Assembly (NCBI GenBank): GCA_022661535.1
Contig: JAKULF010000004.1
Location: 1,984,001-2,048,000 of the forward strand
Source: Eutypa lata
Taxonomy: Eukaryota > Ascomycota > Sordariomycetes > Xylariales > Diatrypaceae
Direction: 5' to 3'
DNA: 64,000 nucleotides
The position numbers and the translations under genes were made by a program. The first letter of the stretch is position 1; every line of letters begins with the position of its first letter. A model generated the notes under the pieces. That model worked only from the letters and a program-made list of their open reading frames with translations. It did no database searches and had not been told where the DNA came from. Below are positions 12,167 to 23,823 of the stretch, one piece after another.

Positions 12167-13610
12167 GTTGTCGGCTCGAAGGTTAGATAGATCAAGTCAA
12201 GGTTCGACAGACTTCCAAATAGAAGCAATCAATCATGACGATTATTATCGCATTATGGAGAAAAGTTGATGAATTGAGTTGATTACCGGTACTTCCTATG
12301 GCCTGCGTACTCAGCTGATCTGATCTTGTGAGATGGAATTAAGTTAACAAAGGTGCAAGTGACTGACTATACTCAGCTGTCTTAGAAGAACCAATCAGGC
12401 AAATCTCAGTCAATTTGCCAGAGTTAGGTCTTGGCGGTATGCTTGGCATTAGTGGATCTACCTTCAGTTCATTCGCTTTAGTCTAATAGGTAAGTACCTA
12501 GGTAAGGATGGATGTCTACGAAATATGTTCACTTCGTATAAGAGACTTTGCAGCTTTCATAAGGTCTAGGTACGTACATAGCTAGATTTATTTTTTAATT
12601 CGATCGCATAAGTTCAATTCTGGGTTCCCTCACCTTAGGTACTACCTATTACATAGTAAGGTTCTTGGTTCTGTACGGTCCCGGCACATTCACAGCCGTG
12701 TGGGGCTGCGTGACATTTAGGGGGGGTGGCCCGCCGACGGGTCCCGTGGCTCAAGTGCCGGAGCTTCTATCTCCACTATAGCCGAGTCCTACAATGCATG
12801 TCATGTCACGACAGAGACCGAAAGCTTAATTCTACTAACTAATATCTTGTCGAATCGAATATCGCAATTTAATCTTGAGATGCCTGCTGCGTCAAAGCTC
12901 ATTATGCGCCGCGAATCATCTTATCCGGAGTCCAGAAAAGAACAGCGGTCCACTCAAAGTCGCATTCGCTTAACCCTACGACTCATCGATGCAAGGTATT
13001 TCTCACCGGGATTCTTGGAGGATCGCTTGCTGGGCTGATTACGTCTACCATGTCAGGCATGTCAACTAACTCCTTGAAGCATCATTTTAGAAGATCACAG
13101 AGAACAATCGTATCTTGTCTAGCGCATTATAGTCAGCCCTAAAATATGCCGCCGTAGATTTAGTAGGGCACGCTTCGCATTGCTAGGCAGCTGGGTTTCA
13201 ATCTGGACCTTGTATTACGCTTCTGCCACTTTAACTGGCCAAAAGGGGGGATTTGTTCCCGCCCTATAGCTGGTCCACTTTTCAGCCTCTCCTTATTATG
13301 CACTAGCTTTCTACAACTCAGAACCCGAGGAATACGACGATGGTGTGTTTTGCTTCAAGGTAACGCCAAAAATGGGTCTTCCCTGATCGACAAGGTTCGA
13401 TTACCGGGGTTCTGTTCACCTTAAACGTTGATATCACCGATCACTATAGCCGTAACATGTCTTTAACTATTGCCAATTATAACAAAAGTCCTAGTTACGT
13501 AAGGCCACCCTCATGACAGTTATATATAAAGCTGCTATATCCCACATGCTCATGATAAGAATCACCACCGACCCGTTGCAGTCATATTACGTACATACCC
13601 TAACAACACG
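12167..13610. other. Divergent intergenic region
   Basis: About 1.4 kb between the NPP gene (minus) and the secreted oxidase (plus), so it carries both promoters. No gene is supported; the 63-codon frame at 12847-13038 has no domain. A TATATAAA-like box occurs at about 13521-13530, some 85 bp upstream of the oxidase ATG, and could be its TATA element. Confidence 0.45.
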
Positions 13611-15876
13611 ATGACAGTCATATTACGCCGACTTATCCTGCTATTATCTGTCTGCACCATCAGCCATGGCCTCCCAGACAAACAGACATACGGGGAAATC
13701 CACTGCAAAGCCTTCCCTGGTTCCGCCTCCTGGCCGTCTCAAGAATCATGGACCACATTCAATGAGTCTCTCGGGGGGAAGCTCATACAACCAACTCCTC
13801 TAGGAGGTGTCTGCCATCCCGGACAGCCTACCTACGACCCCGACCTGTGCGCCACTATCGCCAAAACTTGGACCTCATACGAACTACACACTAATGATCC
13901 AGTCTCCATCAGTAAGTGAATAAAACTCTCGGTTTCTCGTATCTAGGTAGCTAGAACACCTAGGCTTCCTAGGAAGTAATAATACCTATGCAAAGAGGCC
14001 ATTCACTGACTCTGCGACTTGCAGTGTGGAACCAGTTCGCCAATGACACCTGTCTTCCCGACGCCAGTTCACCATGCAGTTCTGCAGGGTATCCCGCCTA
14101 CGTCGTGAACGCTACTAGTGCCAAGGACCTCAAAGCGGCAGTTGACTTCGGTAAGAAAAAATCACACCACCCACCGCTCCTCTCCTCTCCTCGTTCACTC
14201 TCTCGCACATGTGAAAGCATAACCGAAGTACCCATCTGAAATGAAATTCCAGCTAACCCAATGCCCCCTTCCTCTGCAACACAAACAGCACGCCAGCACG
14301 AGATCCGCCTCTCAGTGAAGAGCACAGGGCACGATTTCCAGGGGCGGTCCGTGGCGCCGGGCTCGCTCTCGATCTGGGTGCATCACCTGCAGGGCGCACT
14401 GGAAACGCACGCTTCGTTCCAGCCCGAGGGGTGCACCTTCGCCATCAACCACACGGCCGTGACGGCGCCGGCGGGCGCCCAGATGGCCGCCCTCTACGAG
14501 GCGCTGGGCCGCATCAACCACACGGCCGTCGGGGGCAACGCCAAGACGGTCAGTCTGGGCGGGTACCTCACGGGCGGCGGCCACTCGATCCTGGCGCCGC
14601 GCTACGGGCTCGGAGTCGACCAGGTCTACGAGTTGGAGGTCGTCACTCCGATGGGTGATATTGTCGTCGCCAACGAGTGCCAGAATCAGGATTTGTTCTG
14701 GGCTATGCGTGGTGTAAGTTTTTCTTTCTCTGTATACCATCCCATACACATACATGACCGTGCTTCGATCTACCTAAGGAGAGTCTAACTCCAACAAACT
14801 AGGGCGGCGGCTCGACATTCGGGGTCATAACCTCGGTCACGATGGCCACGCACCCCTCGCCCCAGATAGTAGGCGCGGACCTAGGCATCATCACGACAGA
14901 GATCGATGCGCCGTACTACTGGGACCTCGTCGGGTACCTTTTATCGCAGTTCCCGTACCTAGCCTCCAAGGGTGTCGCGGGGTACGCCTACTTCATCCCC
15001 AACGCCACAGCTCCGGTCTTCGGGAACACCACGCTGCAGAGCGCCGGGATGCTCGGGTCGTTCGTCATCACCGACACGCAGAGCGCGGGGGACATGTACG
15101 CCATCTGGGCGCCGATCTTCGACCACGTAGCCCGGACCTGGCCCGGCGTCTCCGCCGCCCCGAATATTACCGTCCATCCGTCCTTCCTGGACTGGTACTC
15201 CACGCACTACGACCAAGGGACGGCCGGGAGCAACTTGTACGCCGGCTCCCACCTTCTGGACGAGCGGGCTTTGTCCGCGAACGCGACGGCGAATGGCGAG
15301 GCTTTCAAGTCCTTCGGGAAGAATGGCGGGACTGCGTTTCTCGTGGCTGGCAAGGGAACGTGGGAGGCTAAGCCGCGAGGTGGGAGTACTGCTGTCCTCC
15401 CGTCGTGGCGGAGGACGGTTGTACATGCTAGTGAGTTATCCCCTTTAGCAATTTTATTGGGCTTCTACCTCCTACTACGACCTGTACACATTTCTAATTG
15501 ACGTACCTAGCCAACGCCATTAGCTTCCCGCCACTAAACACCACCGCAAAGGCCGAAGCCCTCGCGGAGCTCAACGCCTCCGTCGAGCCACTTCGGCAGC
15601 TTGCACCTGATATGGGGTCCTATCTCAACGAGGTACGTCTCTAGGCTTATCTAATCTAAAGGAATCATTGTCACAAGACTAACTGTATGCTGCTGCAATC
15701 TGTAGAACAACCCAGCCGAACCTGACTGGCAAACCAGCTTTTGGGGCGAGAACTACGAGCGGCTGCTCCAGATCAAGCGAGCGGTCGATCCAAATGATGT
15801 CTTCTGGTGTCATCCGTGCGTTGGCAACGATCGCTGGGAGGAAATAGGATATCAGCTGTGCCGAATTGAGGATTAA
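13611..15876 (+). CDS. Secreted FAD-linked oxidoreductase (BBE-like)
   Basis: Six exons: 13611-13911, 14025-14150, 14289-14713, 14803-15430, 15511-15632, 15706-15876; all joins keep frame, 590 aa. FAD_binding_4 plus BBE domain protein of the VAO superfamily, like glucooligosaccharide and berberine-bridge oxidases. A signal peptide covers about residues 1-20 (hydrophobic LILLLSVC). In the FAD domain, STGHDFQGRS carries the His that usually bonds to the 8-alpha carbon of FAD; YLTGGGHS and RGGGGSTFGVIT follow. Where bicovalent members have a Cys (GxCPxVG) this protein reads GGNAKTVSLGG, so only His-linked FAD is expected. The last exon has the BBE signature (WGENYERLLQIKRAVDPNDVFWCHPCVG). Several N-x-S/T sites fit secretion. 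The substrate is unknown; sugars, aromatic alcohols or alkaloid-like compounds are all possible. Confidence 0.92.
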
Positions 15877-16557
15877 TGGGGGCTACTAATTATAGCTCGA
15901 GGCAATGGGCTGGTTGATGCTTGGCAGGGTGTTTAGGAGCCCATGATTTTGTTGACGCTTTACTAATAGACTTATTCTTCTTGTGTATATAAGTACTCAG
16001 TCTATTAATACAATAGATACTGTCAACTTCTGGAGTGCAATGTTCGTGTTGATTCTGTATGTCTGCAACTATCTTCTGATGGTGTAGGTATGTAGGTGTC
16101 TAGGTGCAAATGGCTGCGGAGCAGCCCATTTGCATACAATCTGTAGCCTTAAGCATTCACTTTCCCCTAAGGAATCCATCCCCCTAGTAACCATCACTTA
16201 GGCCACAATATTGACACCTCACCTGCTGACAGATATCTTTTATATCTGCAGCAACTCTTGTACGTATGCGTAAAATACACCTGCTACATCCCTTGTTCGT
16301 ATTCTTTTTCAAGACTTGTTTTCTAAAACCCTCCCAAATACATACGGTTCCCTTGATACAATATAGTAGTCTCAAATAAGCAACTAACCTCAGGATTCAT
16401 TATTATACGTAAACCAATAGCTTCACTAATACATGCCTTTCATTTAGATCATCATCCTATCCTATTGTCAGCTTCTAAGCGGTCGATTACTAATCATGAT
16501 GTGGAGATCTTTGTAACATTGATATTGGGAAGATAATGCAATAACGGTGTAAACGTA

Positions 16558-16589
<32 letters not shown>
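16558..16589. repeat. (TA)n(GA)n microsatellite
   Basis: About 17 bp of alternating TA run directly into about 15 bp of alternating GA, then a G-rich stretch. It lies on the 3' side (in minus orientation) of the SINE-like element, next to its oligopurine tail. Confidence 0.9.
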
Positions 16590-16635
16590 GGGGCGGGGGA
16601 GGGGTAGGAAAGAAGAAGAAAAAAGAGTGTGAAGG

Positions 16636-16818
16636 AAAAAAAAAAGTGCCCTGTTCGGGATTCGAACCAAAAAAGAAGCGAAGGGTGCAGGGGTCCCAGG
16701 GAAGTGGGAAAGGAGTCTAATTGAGAGATGAAGAATGTGTAAATTCGGTCCGCGTTGCGGTACCACTGCACCATAGTGTAAGTACCATAGCTACTTCGCT
16801 GAAAGTTATTATATTAAT
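16636..16818 (-). repeat. tRNA-derived SINE-like element, copy 1
   Basis: Minus-strand element with internal Pol III-type boxes: an A-box-like TGGTGCAGTGG near 16775-16765 and a perfect B box GGTTCGAATCC near 16668-16658, ending in a T run (plus-strand A run 16636-16645) that could serve as terminator or tail. The boxes are about 95 nt apart, too far for a plain tRNA, and the acceptor and T stems do not pair properly, so it is not called as a tRNA gene. A near-identical copy lies at about 62.9 kb in the same orientation. The core carries a conserved inverted repeat, GGTGCAG with CTGCACC. Alternative: a pseudo-tRNA with a long intron, duplicated with its flanks. Confidence 0.6.
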
Positions 16819-18225
16819 ATGCCTTATATGCTCGATCACATACATCCGCTAGTTTAGATATTGCTTCACCCGGTGTTTACACGGCAGACACGTGCCTGAC
16901 AGGTCCGTGTGTCGGTAGACATCACCGCCCTGGAGAAATGGGATGGATTCCTAACGAGCATAAACAGACCGGGTTGACAATGTAAGGTTTCTGTTGAGCT
17001 TATGTTTGGTATTAATCAACCCAACACATCACGACTTTGATATTCTGTTTAATCTTAACTAGAAGCCTCAAGGGAAGACGTCCTACACCCCGTTGAGAGA
17101 TAATATATCTATTTTCATCCCATAGGCTTAAATCTTAGATGTTAATTATATAAGTTCGGTTACAATATATACACATATTTAACCGTTGGGATATGATATC
17201 AAATTTCCGAAGGCCGTCTTAATGCCCCATCGTAGATATCTTGGTGTTTCGATAATGCGTACCTTCTCTTAACAAAGGATGGGACTACATAAAGCAACAG
17301 TCGAATTTAAACACAAAATGCAGAGTGGCCCGGAGTTATCTCTGTTGACAAGGTTGAAACGCATCCGTTCAAGTTGAGAGGAAGCCGAGGTATAGGTTCA
17401 CGACATCTACGGATCAGGTAGTGTAAGCAGACATATAGTCTAGACGAAGATAGTTAAGTATTAGAACCTCATCACACTCCGCGTTTCGCGATGCTACGCT
17501 GACGAGTTACGACCAGACTAGAAAGGGGATTTAGGACTCGGACGCGACGGTTTTGATTAAATTAAACAAGATGATTACTACAAGCAACGCTTATTATTAC
17601 CTAGTAATTAGGAAATATCCAGTAGTTTATCCGGGCCACTGATTGTCACATAAGTAATGAAAATGAGGTAGTATTAGTACGTGTTGTCAGGGGAAAGTAG
17701 TAGGTAAATATATATAGATAAATAGGATCACTGGAATCAGACGTTCCTAACTCTTATCATACAGTAAACGAGTTGGGAAAAATGCGAGGCATCTTTGTAT
17801 ACAGAATATTCTGCTAGCTAGGTAGTTTTAAGAATGTAGCAATAGTACGGATACGTCACTAACCAAACCAGAAGATCTAAGACAGACATCTACGTCCACG
17901 TGCTGCTATATAACTTATACCTATCCACTAACAACATGTCTCAAAATAACTATGTCGAGAAAACCCAGCGTTGACACACAACGAAGTTCCCAAGAACAAA
18001 CATAAAAAAACAACAATAAAAAGACCTCCTCCCAAGCGCCTGTCCTATGCATGGTATCTTCGAAAATCCAATCCGTATCATAACAAGCCCAAATCTCCCA
18101 CCCCATCCATCATTCATTCTGGTTACGACGTCCCGTTCACCGTGTGTCCTCATCCCACCCCACACAGAATGATATAAACAAACCTCCCACCCAATCCCAT
18201 TTTTAATTTTTAAATTATTTTGTTT

Positions 18226-19275
18226 TCAAACATCGCTCATCTCGACCTCCCAGCTCCGATTCCTATCCAGGAAATCCGCCTCGTCGAAGTCCTCGTCGAC
18301 AATCATGACGTTCTCCTGACCCAGGCCCTTATTATATCCAGCACCCGCACCAGCACCATCAATCGACATCAGCATCGTCTTCTCGCCCGGAGCAGGAGCA
18401 AGAGCAGGAGCAGGAGGAGCTCCCATCCTATTCCTGCCCAACCGCCCCTTCCGCGGGACCGCCATCACGCGTCCATTGCCCCACCCGACAGGGGCCAGGC
18501 TACGGGGGCTAATCTCGCCATCGTACTGGGCATTACGCCAGATGTTCAAGCGATCGGGCGTCTCAGGGGCCTCCTCGTCACCGTCCTCGGTGAACGAGCG
18601 CTTCCGCGTTTGCAGTGAAGGCGAGGAGGCGTCGACGTCGGTAATCGTGGTAGTGATGGACAGGGCGGAGTCCATGGACTCCTGGCTGCTCGTCAGGCCG
18701 GGTATGTCCTCGAGAGCCGCCGCGGCGGCTACGCTCATGTCGTCGACGCTGACCGCAGACGGCCGGTAGGACATGGTATCTGCGAGCGTTGGCGACACGG
18801 CCGCCGAAGGCAGGGATATCTTCTCGGGTTGCGTGCTGAGGCCGCCGATGCTGTGGATACCGCAGAACGGCAGCAGCTCCCTAGGCGCCGAGAAGGCGTT
18901 GGCGCGTGATCGGCCTTCGGAGGATGGATAGGAAGAAGAAGAAGAAGAAGATGGAGCGGCGGCGGAGTTGGATTCGTCCCAGAGTGCGAATCCGCTATAC
19001 GAGCCCGTCTTGTAGCCTTCGGGCACCGACTTGCGGACCCGCATCCCCACGGAGAGCAGATTGGTCTGGACCGTGGCGGGTAGCGGTGGAGTACCAGGGG
19101 GTTGCGGTGTTCGCGTGCCGTAGCTTGATGCTGGTACTGGTGCTGACGATGGCGATGCGAAGGTGTCGAGAGAGGGGGTTGACGAGCCGCTGTTGCTGAA
19201 GAAGAATGTTATCTGGCGTTGGGCTGGGTCGCTCGCGGCGCCTGCGAATGGGCGTTTTACGCGCGGTGCCGACAT
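18226..19275 (-). CDS. Spd1/Dif1-like ribonucleotide reductase inhibitor
   Basis: Single exon, 349 aa, mostly disordered (Ser, Pro, Ala). Residues 72-96 (LLSVGMRVRKSVPEGYKTGS and following) match the conserved core of the fungal RNR-inhibitor family (S. pombe Spd1, yeast Dif1/Sml1 relatives), small proteins that restrain ribonucleotide reductase by binding or by controlling localisation of its subunits. Near the N-terminus QRQITFFF (19-26) fits the PCNA-interacting PIP box Qxx[ILM]xx[FY][FY]. Spd1 in S. pombe is destroyed by CRL4-Cdt2 on PCNA, so the motif fits that logic, although the TD pair and +4 basic residue of a full PIP degron are not complete. The acidic C-terminus (VDEDFDEADFLDR) is conserved-looking. 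Much longer than Spd1 (124 aa), as is common in filamentous fungi. Start is the first ATG, MSAPRVKRPF. Confidence 0.82.
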   Translation of the reverse strand: MSAPRVKRPFAGAASDPAQRQITFFFSNSGSSTPSLDTFASPSSAPVPASSYGTRTPQPPGTPPLPATVQTNLLSVGMRVRKSVPEGYKTGSYSGFALWDESNSAAAPSSSSSSSYPSSEGRSRANAFSAPRELLPFCGIHSIGGLSTQPEKISLPSAAVSPTLADTMSYRPSAVSVDDMSVAAAAALEDIPGLTSSQESMDSALSITTTITDVDASSPSLQTRKRSFTEDGDEEAPETPDRLNIWRNAQYDGEISPRSLAPVGWGNGRVMAVPRKGRLGRNRMGAPPAPALAPAPGEKTMLMSIDGAGAGAGYNKGLGQENVMIVDEDFDEADFLDRNRSWEVEMSDV

Positions 19276-21037
19276 TGTTTGTAGTTTGTAATTCGAATCC
19301 GAGTCCGATTACAAGAAAAAAGAATGGATAATGAAGAGAGTTTGCTGTATATCCTGAATAACTATTGGACTTGGGATGTTGCAAGCACAATCTGACTCGA
19401 CTGGCAAATAATAGAATAAGTGCTGACAGTACCAAGTATTGAAGCTTTATGCAAGCTGCTGCTGATGCCAACTACCTTGTATTATTTGCTTACACACCCA
19501 AATCATTAAGCAAAGAAAGCGACAAGCGAACTAATGAGATGTAGGATTCAATTTATTGTGCAAATGTTTGTTATTTACACACTTGTGCAATGGAAGGAAG
19601 AATACGATGATGGCATTAAATGTTCAGCAGGAGGCTGGTTGCACTCCTCATGCGAGGTGGTGGACGTAATCCCCTTGGATTATCAGTGGGGAGATGAACC
19701 TTAGTGGAAGGGGTGGAAGGGGCAGAAGAGGGAACAGCCCCCAGTACCGCGTGCTTCAGTAGGTCCGTAGCGTGTTTTTTCGCGTTAAGTAAAAAAAGTA
19801 TCGGCGGGTAGGTAGTTTTGGCTTTATCTAATCTTGATTCCCCATGACAGGGTTGGTAGGTAGTTAGTGGAACCTCCTCAGTTAGGGGTAATTAACTGGA
19901 CTGTGCTCCAATTAACTTCGTCGATTATCAATTTCCACGAGGCCTCATGGTTACGATAGGACGACCCCATATACCAGTACTACCCATATACTACGTAAGA
20001 TGTCGTGACTGCAAACTTGTCTTAGTCGTTCTGCCGAGTGATCCGATTTCTGAACATCATACCTAAATAGGTAGGAGAGCATAAATACTACCTAACCTTG
20101 GAAGTCATATTGAGTGCAGAACAGATCGATGAGATGATTCACGTACGTAATTCGGATTACAGTTCTGTTGTATTGCGAAGGAACTCATTTGCAACAAATA
20201 TCATGTCCAAATTATGAGGGTTCATATTATTTTAATAAACATAGCATTTGGGAGTTTGCCACAAGAAATACATTTCAAAATTGAGACATGGAGTTAAGGT
20301 AACCTGGCACACGAACCTTGACGAAATATGGTAAAACTATCATTGGTAACGGAATGAAGAGGACTGCTTCCTCTCAACATAGTAATAGTTTACTTGGAAT
20401 AATGCATTACTGATACGTCATGATACTATAAGCATGAAGGAATCACTGTTACCCTACGCCATATAAACTACGCATGTCACACTTCACCGCATCGTAGATT
20501 TCACATACGAGAATAGGTGCCGCATCAAGTTTGTGGAACTCATCTGAATTCGCCTAGCAGTGAGAAGTAGTCACTACACTTGAGTAATCAGCGATCCTCA
20601 ATCAGCGTTCCACGTCCTCACAATCCCAGAAGATCATACCGATTGAGTATGATCCTCTCGGATGCTCATGTGGGAATGCTATTTCCAGCTATCCACTCAT
20701 GATGCAGTCGACCACCAGCGTCATTATTTGAGCATCAAGCATAATGACTTCGTGATAACACGTGAAACAGGAGAAAAAAACCATTCGCGGAAAAAGAAGA
20801 TGCAAGATATCAGGACCCCAAACGCCCCTTTTGTATTGAGGATCTTTTAGGTATCCGTCGTCTATCTGCGTTTGACGTAGATGTCCCTAGGATGTCGAGT
20901 CATGTCCGGGGAGACAAAGTGATGCCCATTTTCCTCTAATGCGCCCATGCCATATTGAGAGTTCTTCGCAGATATCCGAAGCCGTACCATGTCGTGACCA
21001 ATGTCCAATAACGAAGAAAACCAGCGAAGGTAATCCT
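19276..21037. other. Intergenic region
   Basis: About 1.76 kb between the RNR-inhibitor promoter and the 3' end of rps27 (both genes on minus). No coding gene supported. The part nearest 19276 is the RNR-inhibitor promoter; the remainder is AT-rich with no recognisable element. Confidence 0.45.
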
Positions 21038-21639
21038 CTACTTTCTCCGGAAAGAGCAGCCCTCGGTTAATCTAGCTTTGCCACCGGTAGGTTGGCACAG
21101 AACGGTAGTGCAACCCTGGCAGATAACGACGGTCTGGGCGTGCGAGAAGACAGTGGTGATAGTGAAGCAGCCGGGGCACTTGACATCCATGAAGAAGGAT
21201 CGGGGGCCGGGCACTAGGACCTATAGTGGGATATTGATGAGTATTCATGTATCTACAGAATAATAGACACTATCAAGAACATACCGTGAGCTTGTGCTTC
21301 TTGGCCTCAGCAGCCGGGCTGGGGTTTAGGAGATCAACAGCGAGAACCTATAGCAAAATTTCGTCAGCATAACAGCCCTACATGGGTTTCGACAGATCTG
21401 AAATGTAAATCATCCACCACAGCCACCCGAGTCAAGTAGCGAGTCCATTCTATCGTTGCCAACCATGTCGACAGGAAATCCCATTCGATTTCCATGTTGT
21501 ATGACTTCCTAACAGGTTTCCGTCGATATCGAGGTGGATCAAGGTAGCCAAAAAAAAACTCGACGTGAATGGGGCCTCTACTTCGTCGACTTGGCTCGGT
21601 CGCAGCAGGTAAAAGAGAAAACCAATTCTAACTCACCAT
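21038..21639 (-). CDS. rps27: 40S ribosomal protein S27 (eS27)
   Basis: Three coding exons: 21639-21637 (only the ATG), 21347-21285 and 21220-21038; introns 21636-21348 and 21284-21221, 82 aa. Component of the small ribosomal subunit with a C4 zinc finger: CPGC and CQGC pairs are both present in exon 3, within [20 protein letters not shown] and ending CSFRRK. The protein matches the family end to end in length. The start exon is just ATG followed directly by a GTGAGT donor; the next exon begins [10 protein letters not shown], as expected for fungal S27. No open frame as long as 83 codons would show this gene without splicing. Very high, constitutive expression is expected from its role. Confidence 0.95.
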
Positions 21640-22324
21640 CTTGATTTGTTGTCGAAAGAAACGATTTAATCGATTGACTGGGGGTCCTTTACGGTATCTG
21701 TCGAAATCTGGAGATGTTGAAGTGCAGATTTGCGCGTGGTGTTGATGGTCGTGAGGGGAAGGCACAAATGGTCGTGTGGGCTTTTGGATGGTAAAAGTTC
21801 TCACGAAATTTCCTTAGGTGGAGGCAAAAGTCCGGGTTTTTCGCTAGCAAAACTGCAGTGGTAATGGGGCCCAGTTAGAGCTTTTTGCGTTGTGACCAAT
21901 TTAGGTCTAGCGCTAGGGCTTTTGATGCACACAAGCCACTCTCGTTTAAGGGCGGTGAATTTGGATGCGCTGAAGAGTGTGGAGTACTTAAGTATATGTG
22001 GCTGGGATCTGGAAACGATCTTAGTTGCGTACCTTGTACATATGTACATACCTATTACATGATATGATGTATGTATGTGAGGGGCTTGGGGACCTTGCGG
22101 GGCAGGTAAAGATAAACCTCTTATCAAATGTTCATGCAGGGACAGGCAACAGCAGCTGCTAACATTTGGATAATGTCGACGCCTAATGATCCGATGATAT
22201 AAACCTAAGTTTACTACTTTATACGCAACTATTAGTGTCAACCCCCTTTTACCTAGCTTTGAAGAGCAGTTTACCATCAGACAAAGATTAGCTCTATACA
22301 CCACATATCATATACTCAAGGCGT

Positions 22325-23160
22325 ATGGCTGCACCTACAGAACAGCGGATCGCTGTTCCAATAGATGACCCAAATGCAGACACTGAATGGTATGTGCCCA
22401 GGAAAGTACTTCGAAGTGAAGCACATATTGATCTGGATCTAGGAACGAAATTCTGCGCAAACATGGTGTTATACCTGAGAAGCCCCCTTCCCCTACTCCT
22501 ATGATTGAGGAGGCCATCCTGGAGGGCCGACGAATAGCACATGAAAACAGATTAGAGGGAAAGGAACTGGACGAGTTAGATGAACTCGAAGACGAAGAAG
22601 ACGAGGCATTCCTGGAGCAATATCGACAGAAACGCATGCAGGAGCTGAACAGCCTCACTAAGAAGTCAGTACACGGCTCTGTCTATCCGATTTCGAAACC
22701 CGAGTATTCCAGGGAGGTCACAGAAGCCTCGCACAAGGCGCCGGTTTTCGTCAACCTCATATCCCCGGTAGGGACCAATGTCGAGTCTAGGGTGCTGTCT
22801 GAGCTTTGGCGCCAGGCCGCACAAGAGTATGGCGATATCAAGTTCTGCGAAATCCGAGCGGACAAGGCAATCGAGAACTATCCGGATCGCAACTGTCCAA
22901 CGATACTCGTGTATAAGAACGGTGACATCGTGAAGCAGGTCGTTACTCTTCTCACCCTTGGCGGAGTCCGCACAAATATGCTTCAGATTGATGACCTACT
23001 GGTCGAGGTAGGAGCAGTAGACGGGAAGGATATGAGGGTGGTGAAGAGAAAAAGAGACGCTGAGGACGCGAAGGAAGAGGCACTTATGGGAAAGGGTATC
23101 AAGAGCGGGAATCTGAGACACGCAGGGACGGAAGACGACGATGATGACGACTGGGATTAG
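22325..23160 (+). CDS. plp2: Phosducin-like protein (Plp2/PDCL3 type)
   Basis: Two exons, 22325-22389 and 22443-23160, intron 22390-22442 in phase 2 (inside the Trp codon of DTEWNEIL), 260 aa. Thioredoxin-fold co-chaperone that works with the CCT/TRiC chaperonin in folding actin, tubulin and G-beta subunits; yeast Plp2 is essential. The N-terminal DPNADTEWNEILRKHGVIP is the PDCL2/3-Plp2 signature, followed by an acidic helical linker (about 60-100) and the thioredoxin-like domain with YPDRNCPTILVYKNGDIV. The redox CxxC of true thioredoxins is absent, as expected. The C-terminus is an Asp-rich tail ending DDWD. It is divergent from rps27, sharing about 690 bp of upstream DNA, a sensible pairing of two translation/folding genes. 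Confidence 0.92.
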
Positions 23161-23823
23161 GATTGCACATTTAGCCACGGATATCTTGAGGAGTAGGTCG
23201 GACTATCTGAATGGAAAGAGACACATAAATCTACTTCGGTTTCGGCACGGTTCCAGCACGATTATACTACAATCAGGAGCAAAGTTCGGTTCATCAAAAG
23301 CTCCAAAGTTATGTTAGGTTAGTCTTGACTATTTACCAACTGCTCCCTTGGCTATCCCCGTGAAGTAAACTTTTTAAAGAGCCTGAAAGCTTAATATGTT
23401 CCTTGCCCGATCCGTCAAATAAACGCCATTTTCTACCCATACATACCTACATACCTCTAGTTATTTCCCTATCTACTACCTGACCCCCAGCCCCTCCCAA
23501 GACATCGCAGGTTCAAACCGGAGGGGCCAACGCGGGTACTTATTTCCTGTTGAGGCAAGTGGGGTTGACCAATTGGCGGGAACGCGCATGTTCGGAGCGG
23601 GGCTTGGCGCGCCAGCCATTTCCACGATCGGATCAGATCCTCGAGCGTCGCGTGCATGTATTGGCGCAACTCTTAACACCACCACCAGCACCACCACCAA
23701 GCCCAACTTCTGTATCCTCTCTTTTCCCCCCTTTACCAGTCGCTTTTCGAGTTTGGTTCTTGGTACTCTTGCAATTGATTATCTCTTGTTTTCATTTCCC
23801 TCCATTTTTTTACCCAATTGATC

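Larger units (their letters stand above)
15877..18225. other. Intergenic region with a SINE-like repeat
   Basis: About 2.3 kb of AT-rich DNA between convergent genes (oxidase on plus, RNR inhibitor on minus). No protein-coding gene supported. It contains the tRNA-derived repeat listed separately and a TA/GA microsatellite; the rest (16850-18200) shows no recognisable structure. Confidence 0.5.

Noticed and set aside
16636..16780. tRNA gene on the minus strand, suggested by a perfect B box
   Set aside because: A and B boxes are about 95 nt apart, the T stem has only two to three good pairs and the acceptor arms do not pair in either copy; a SINE-like repeat explains the duplicated flanks better.
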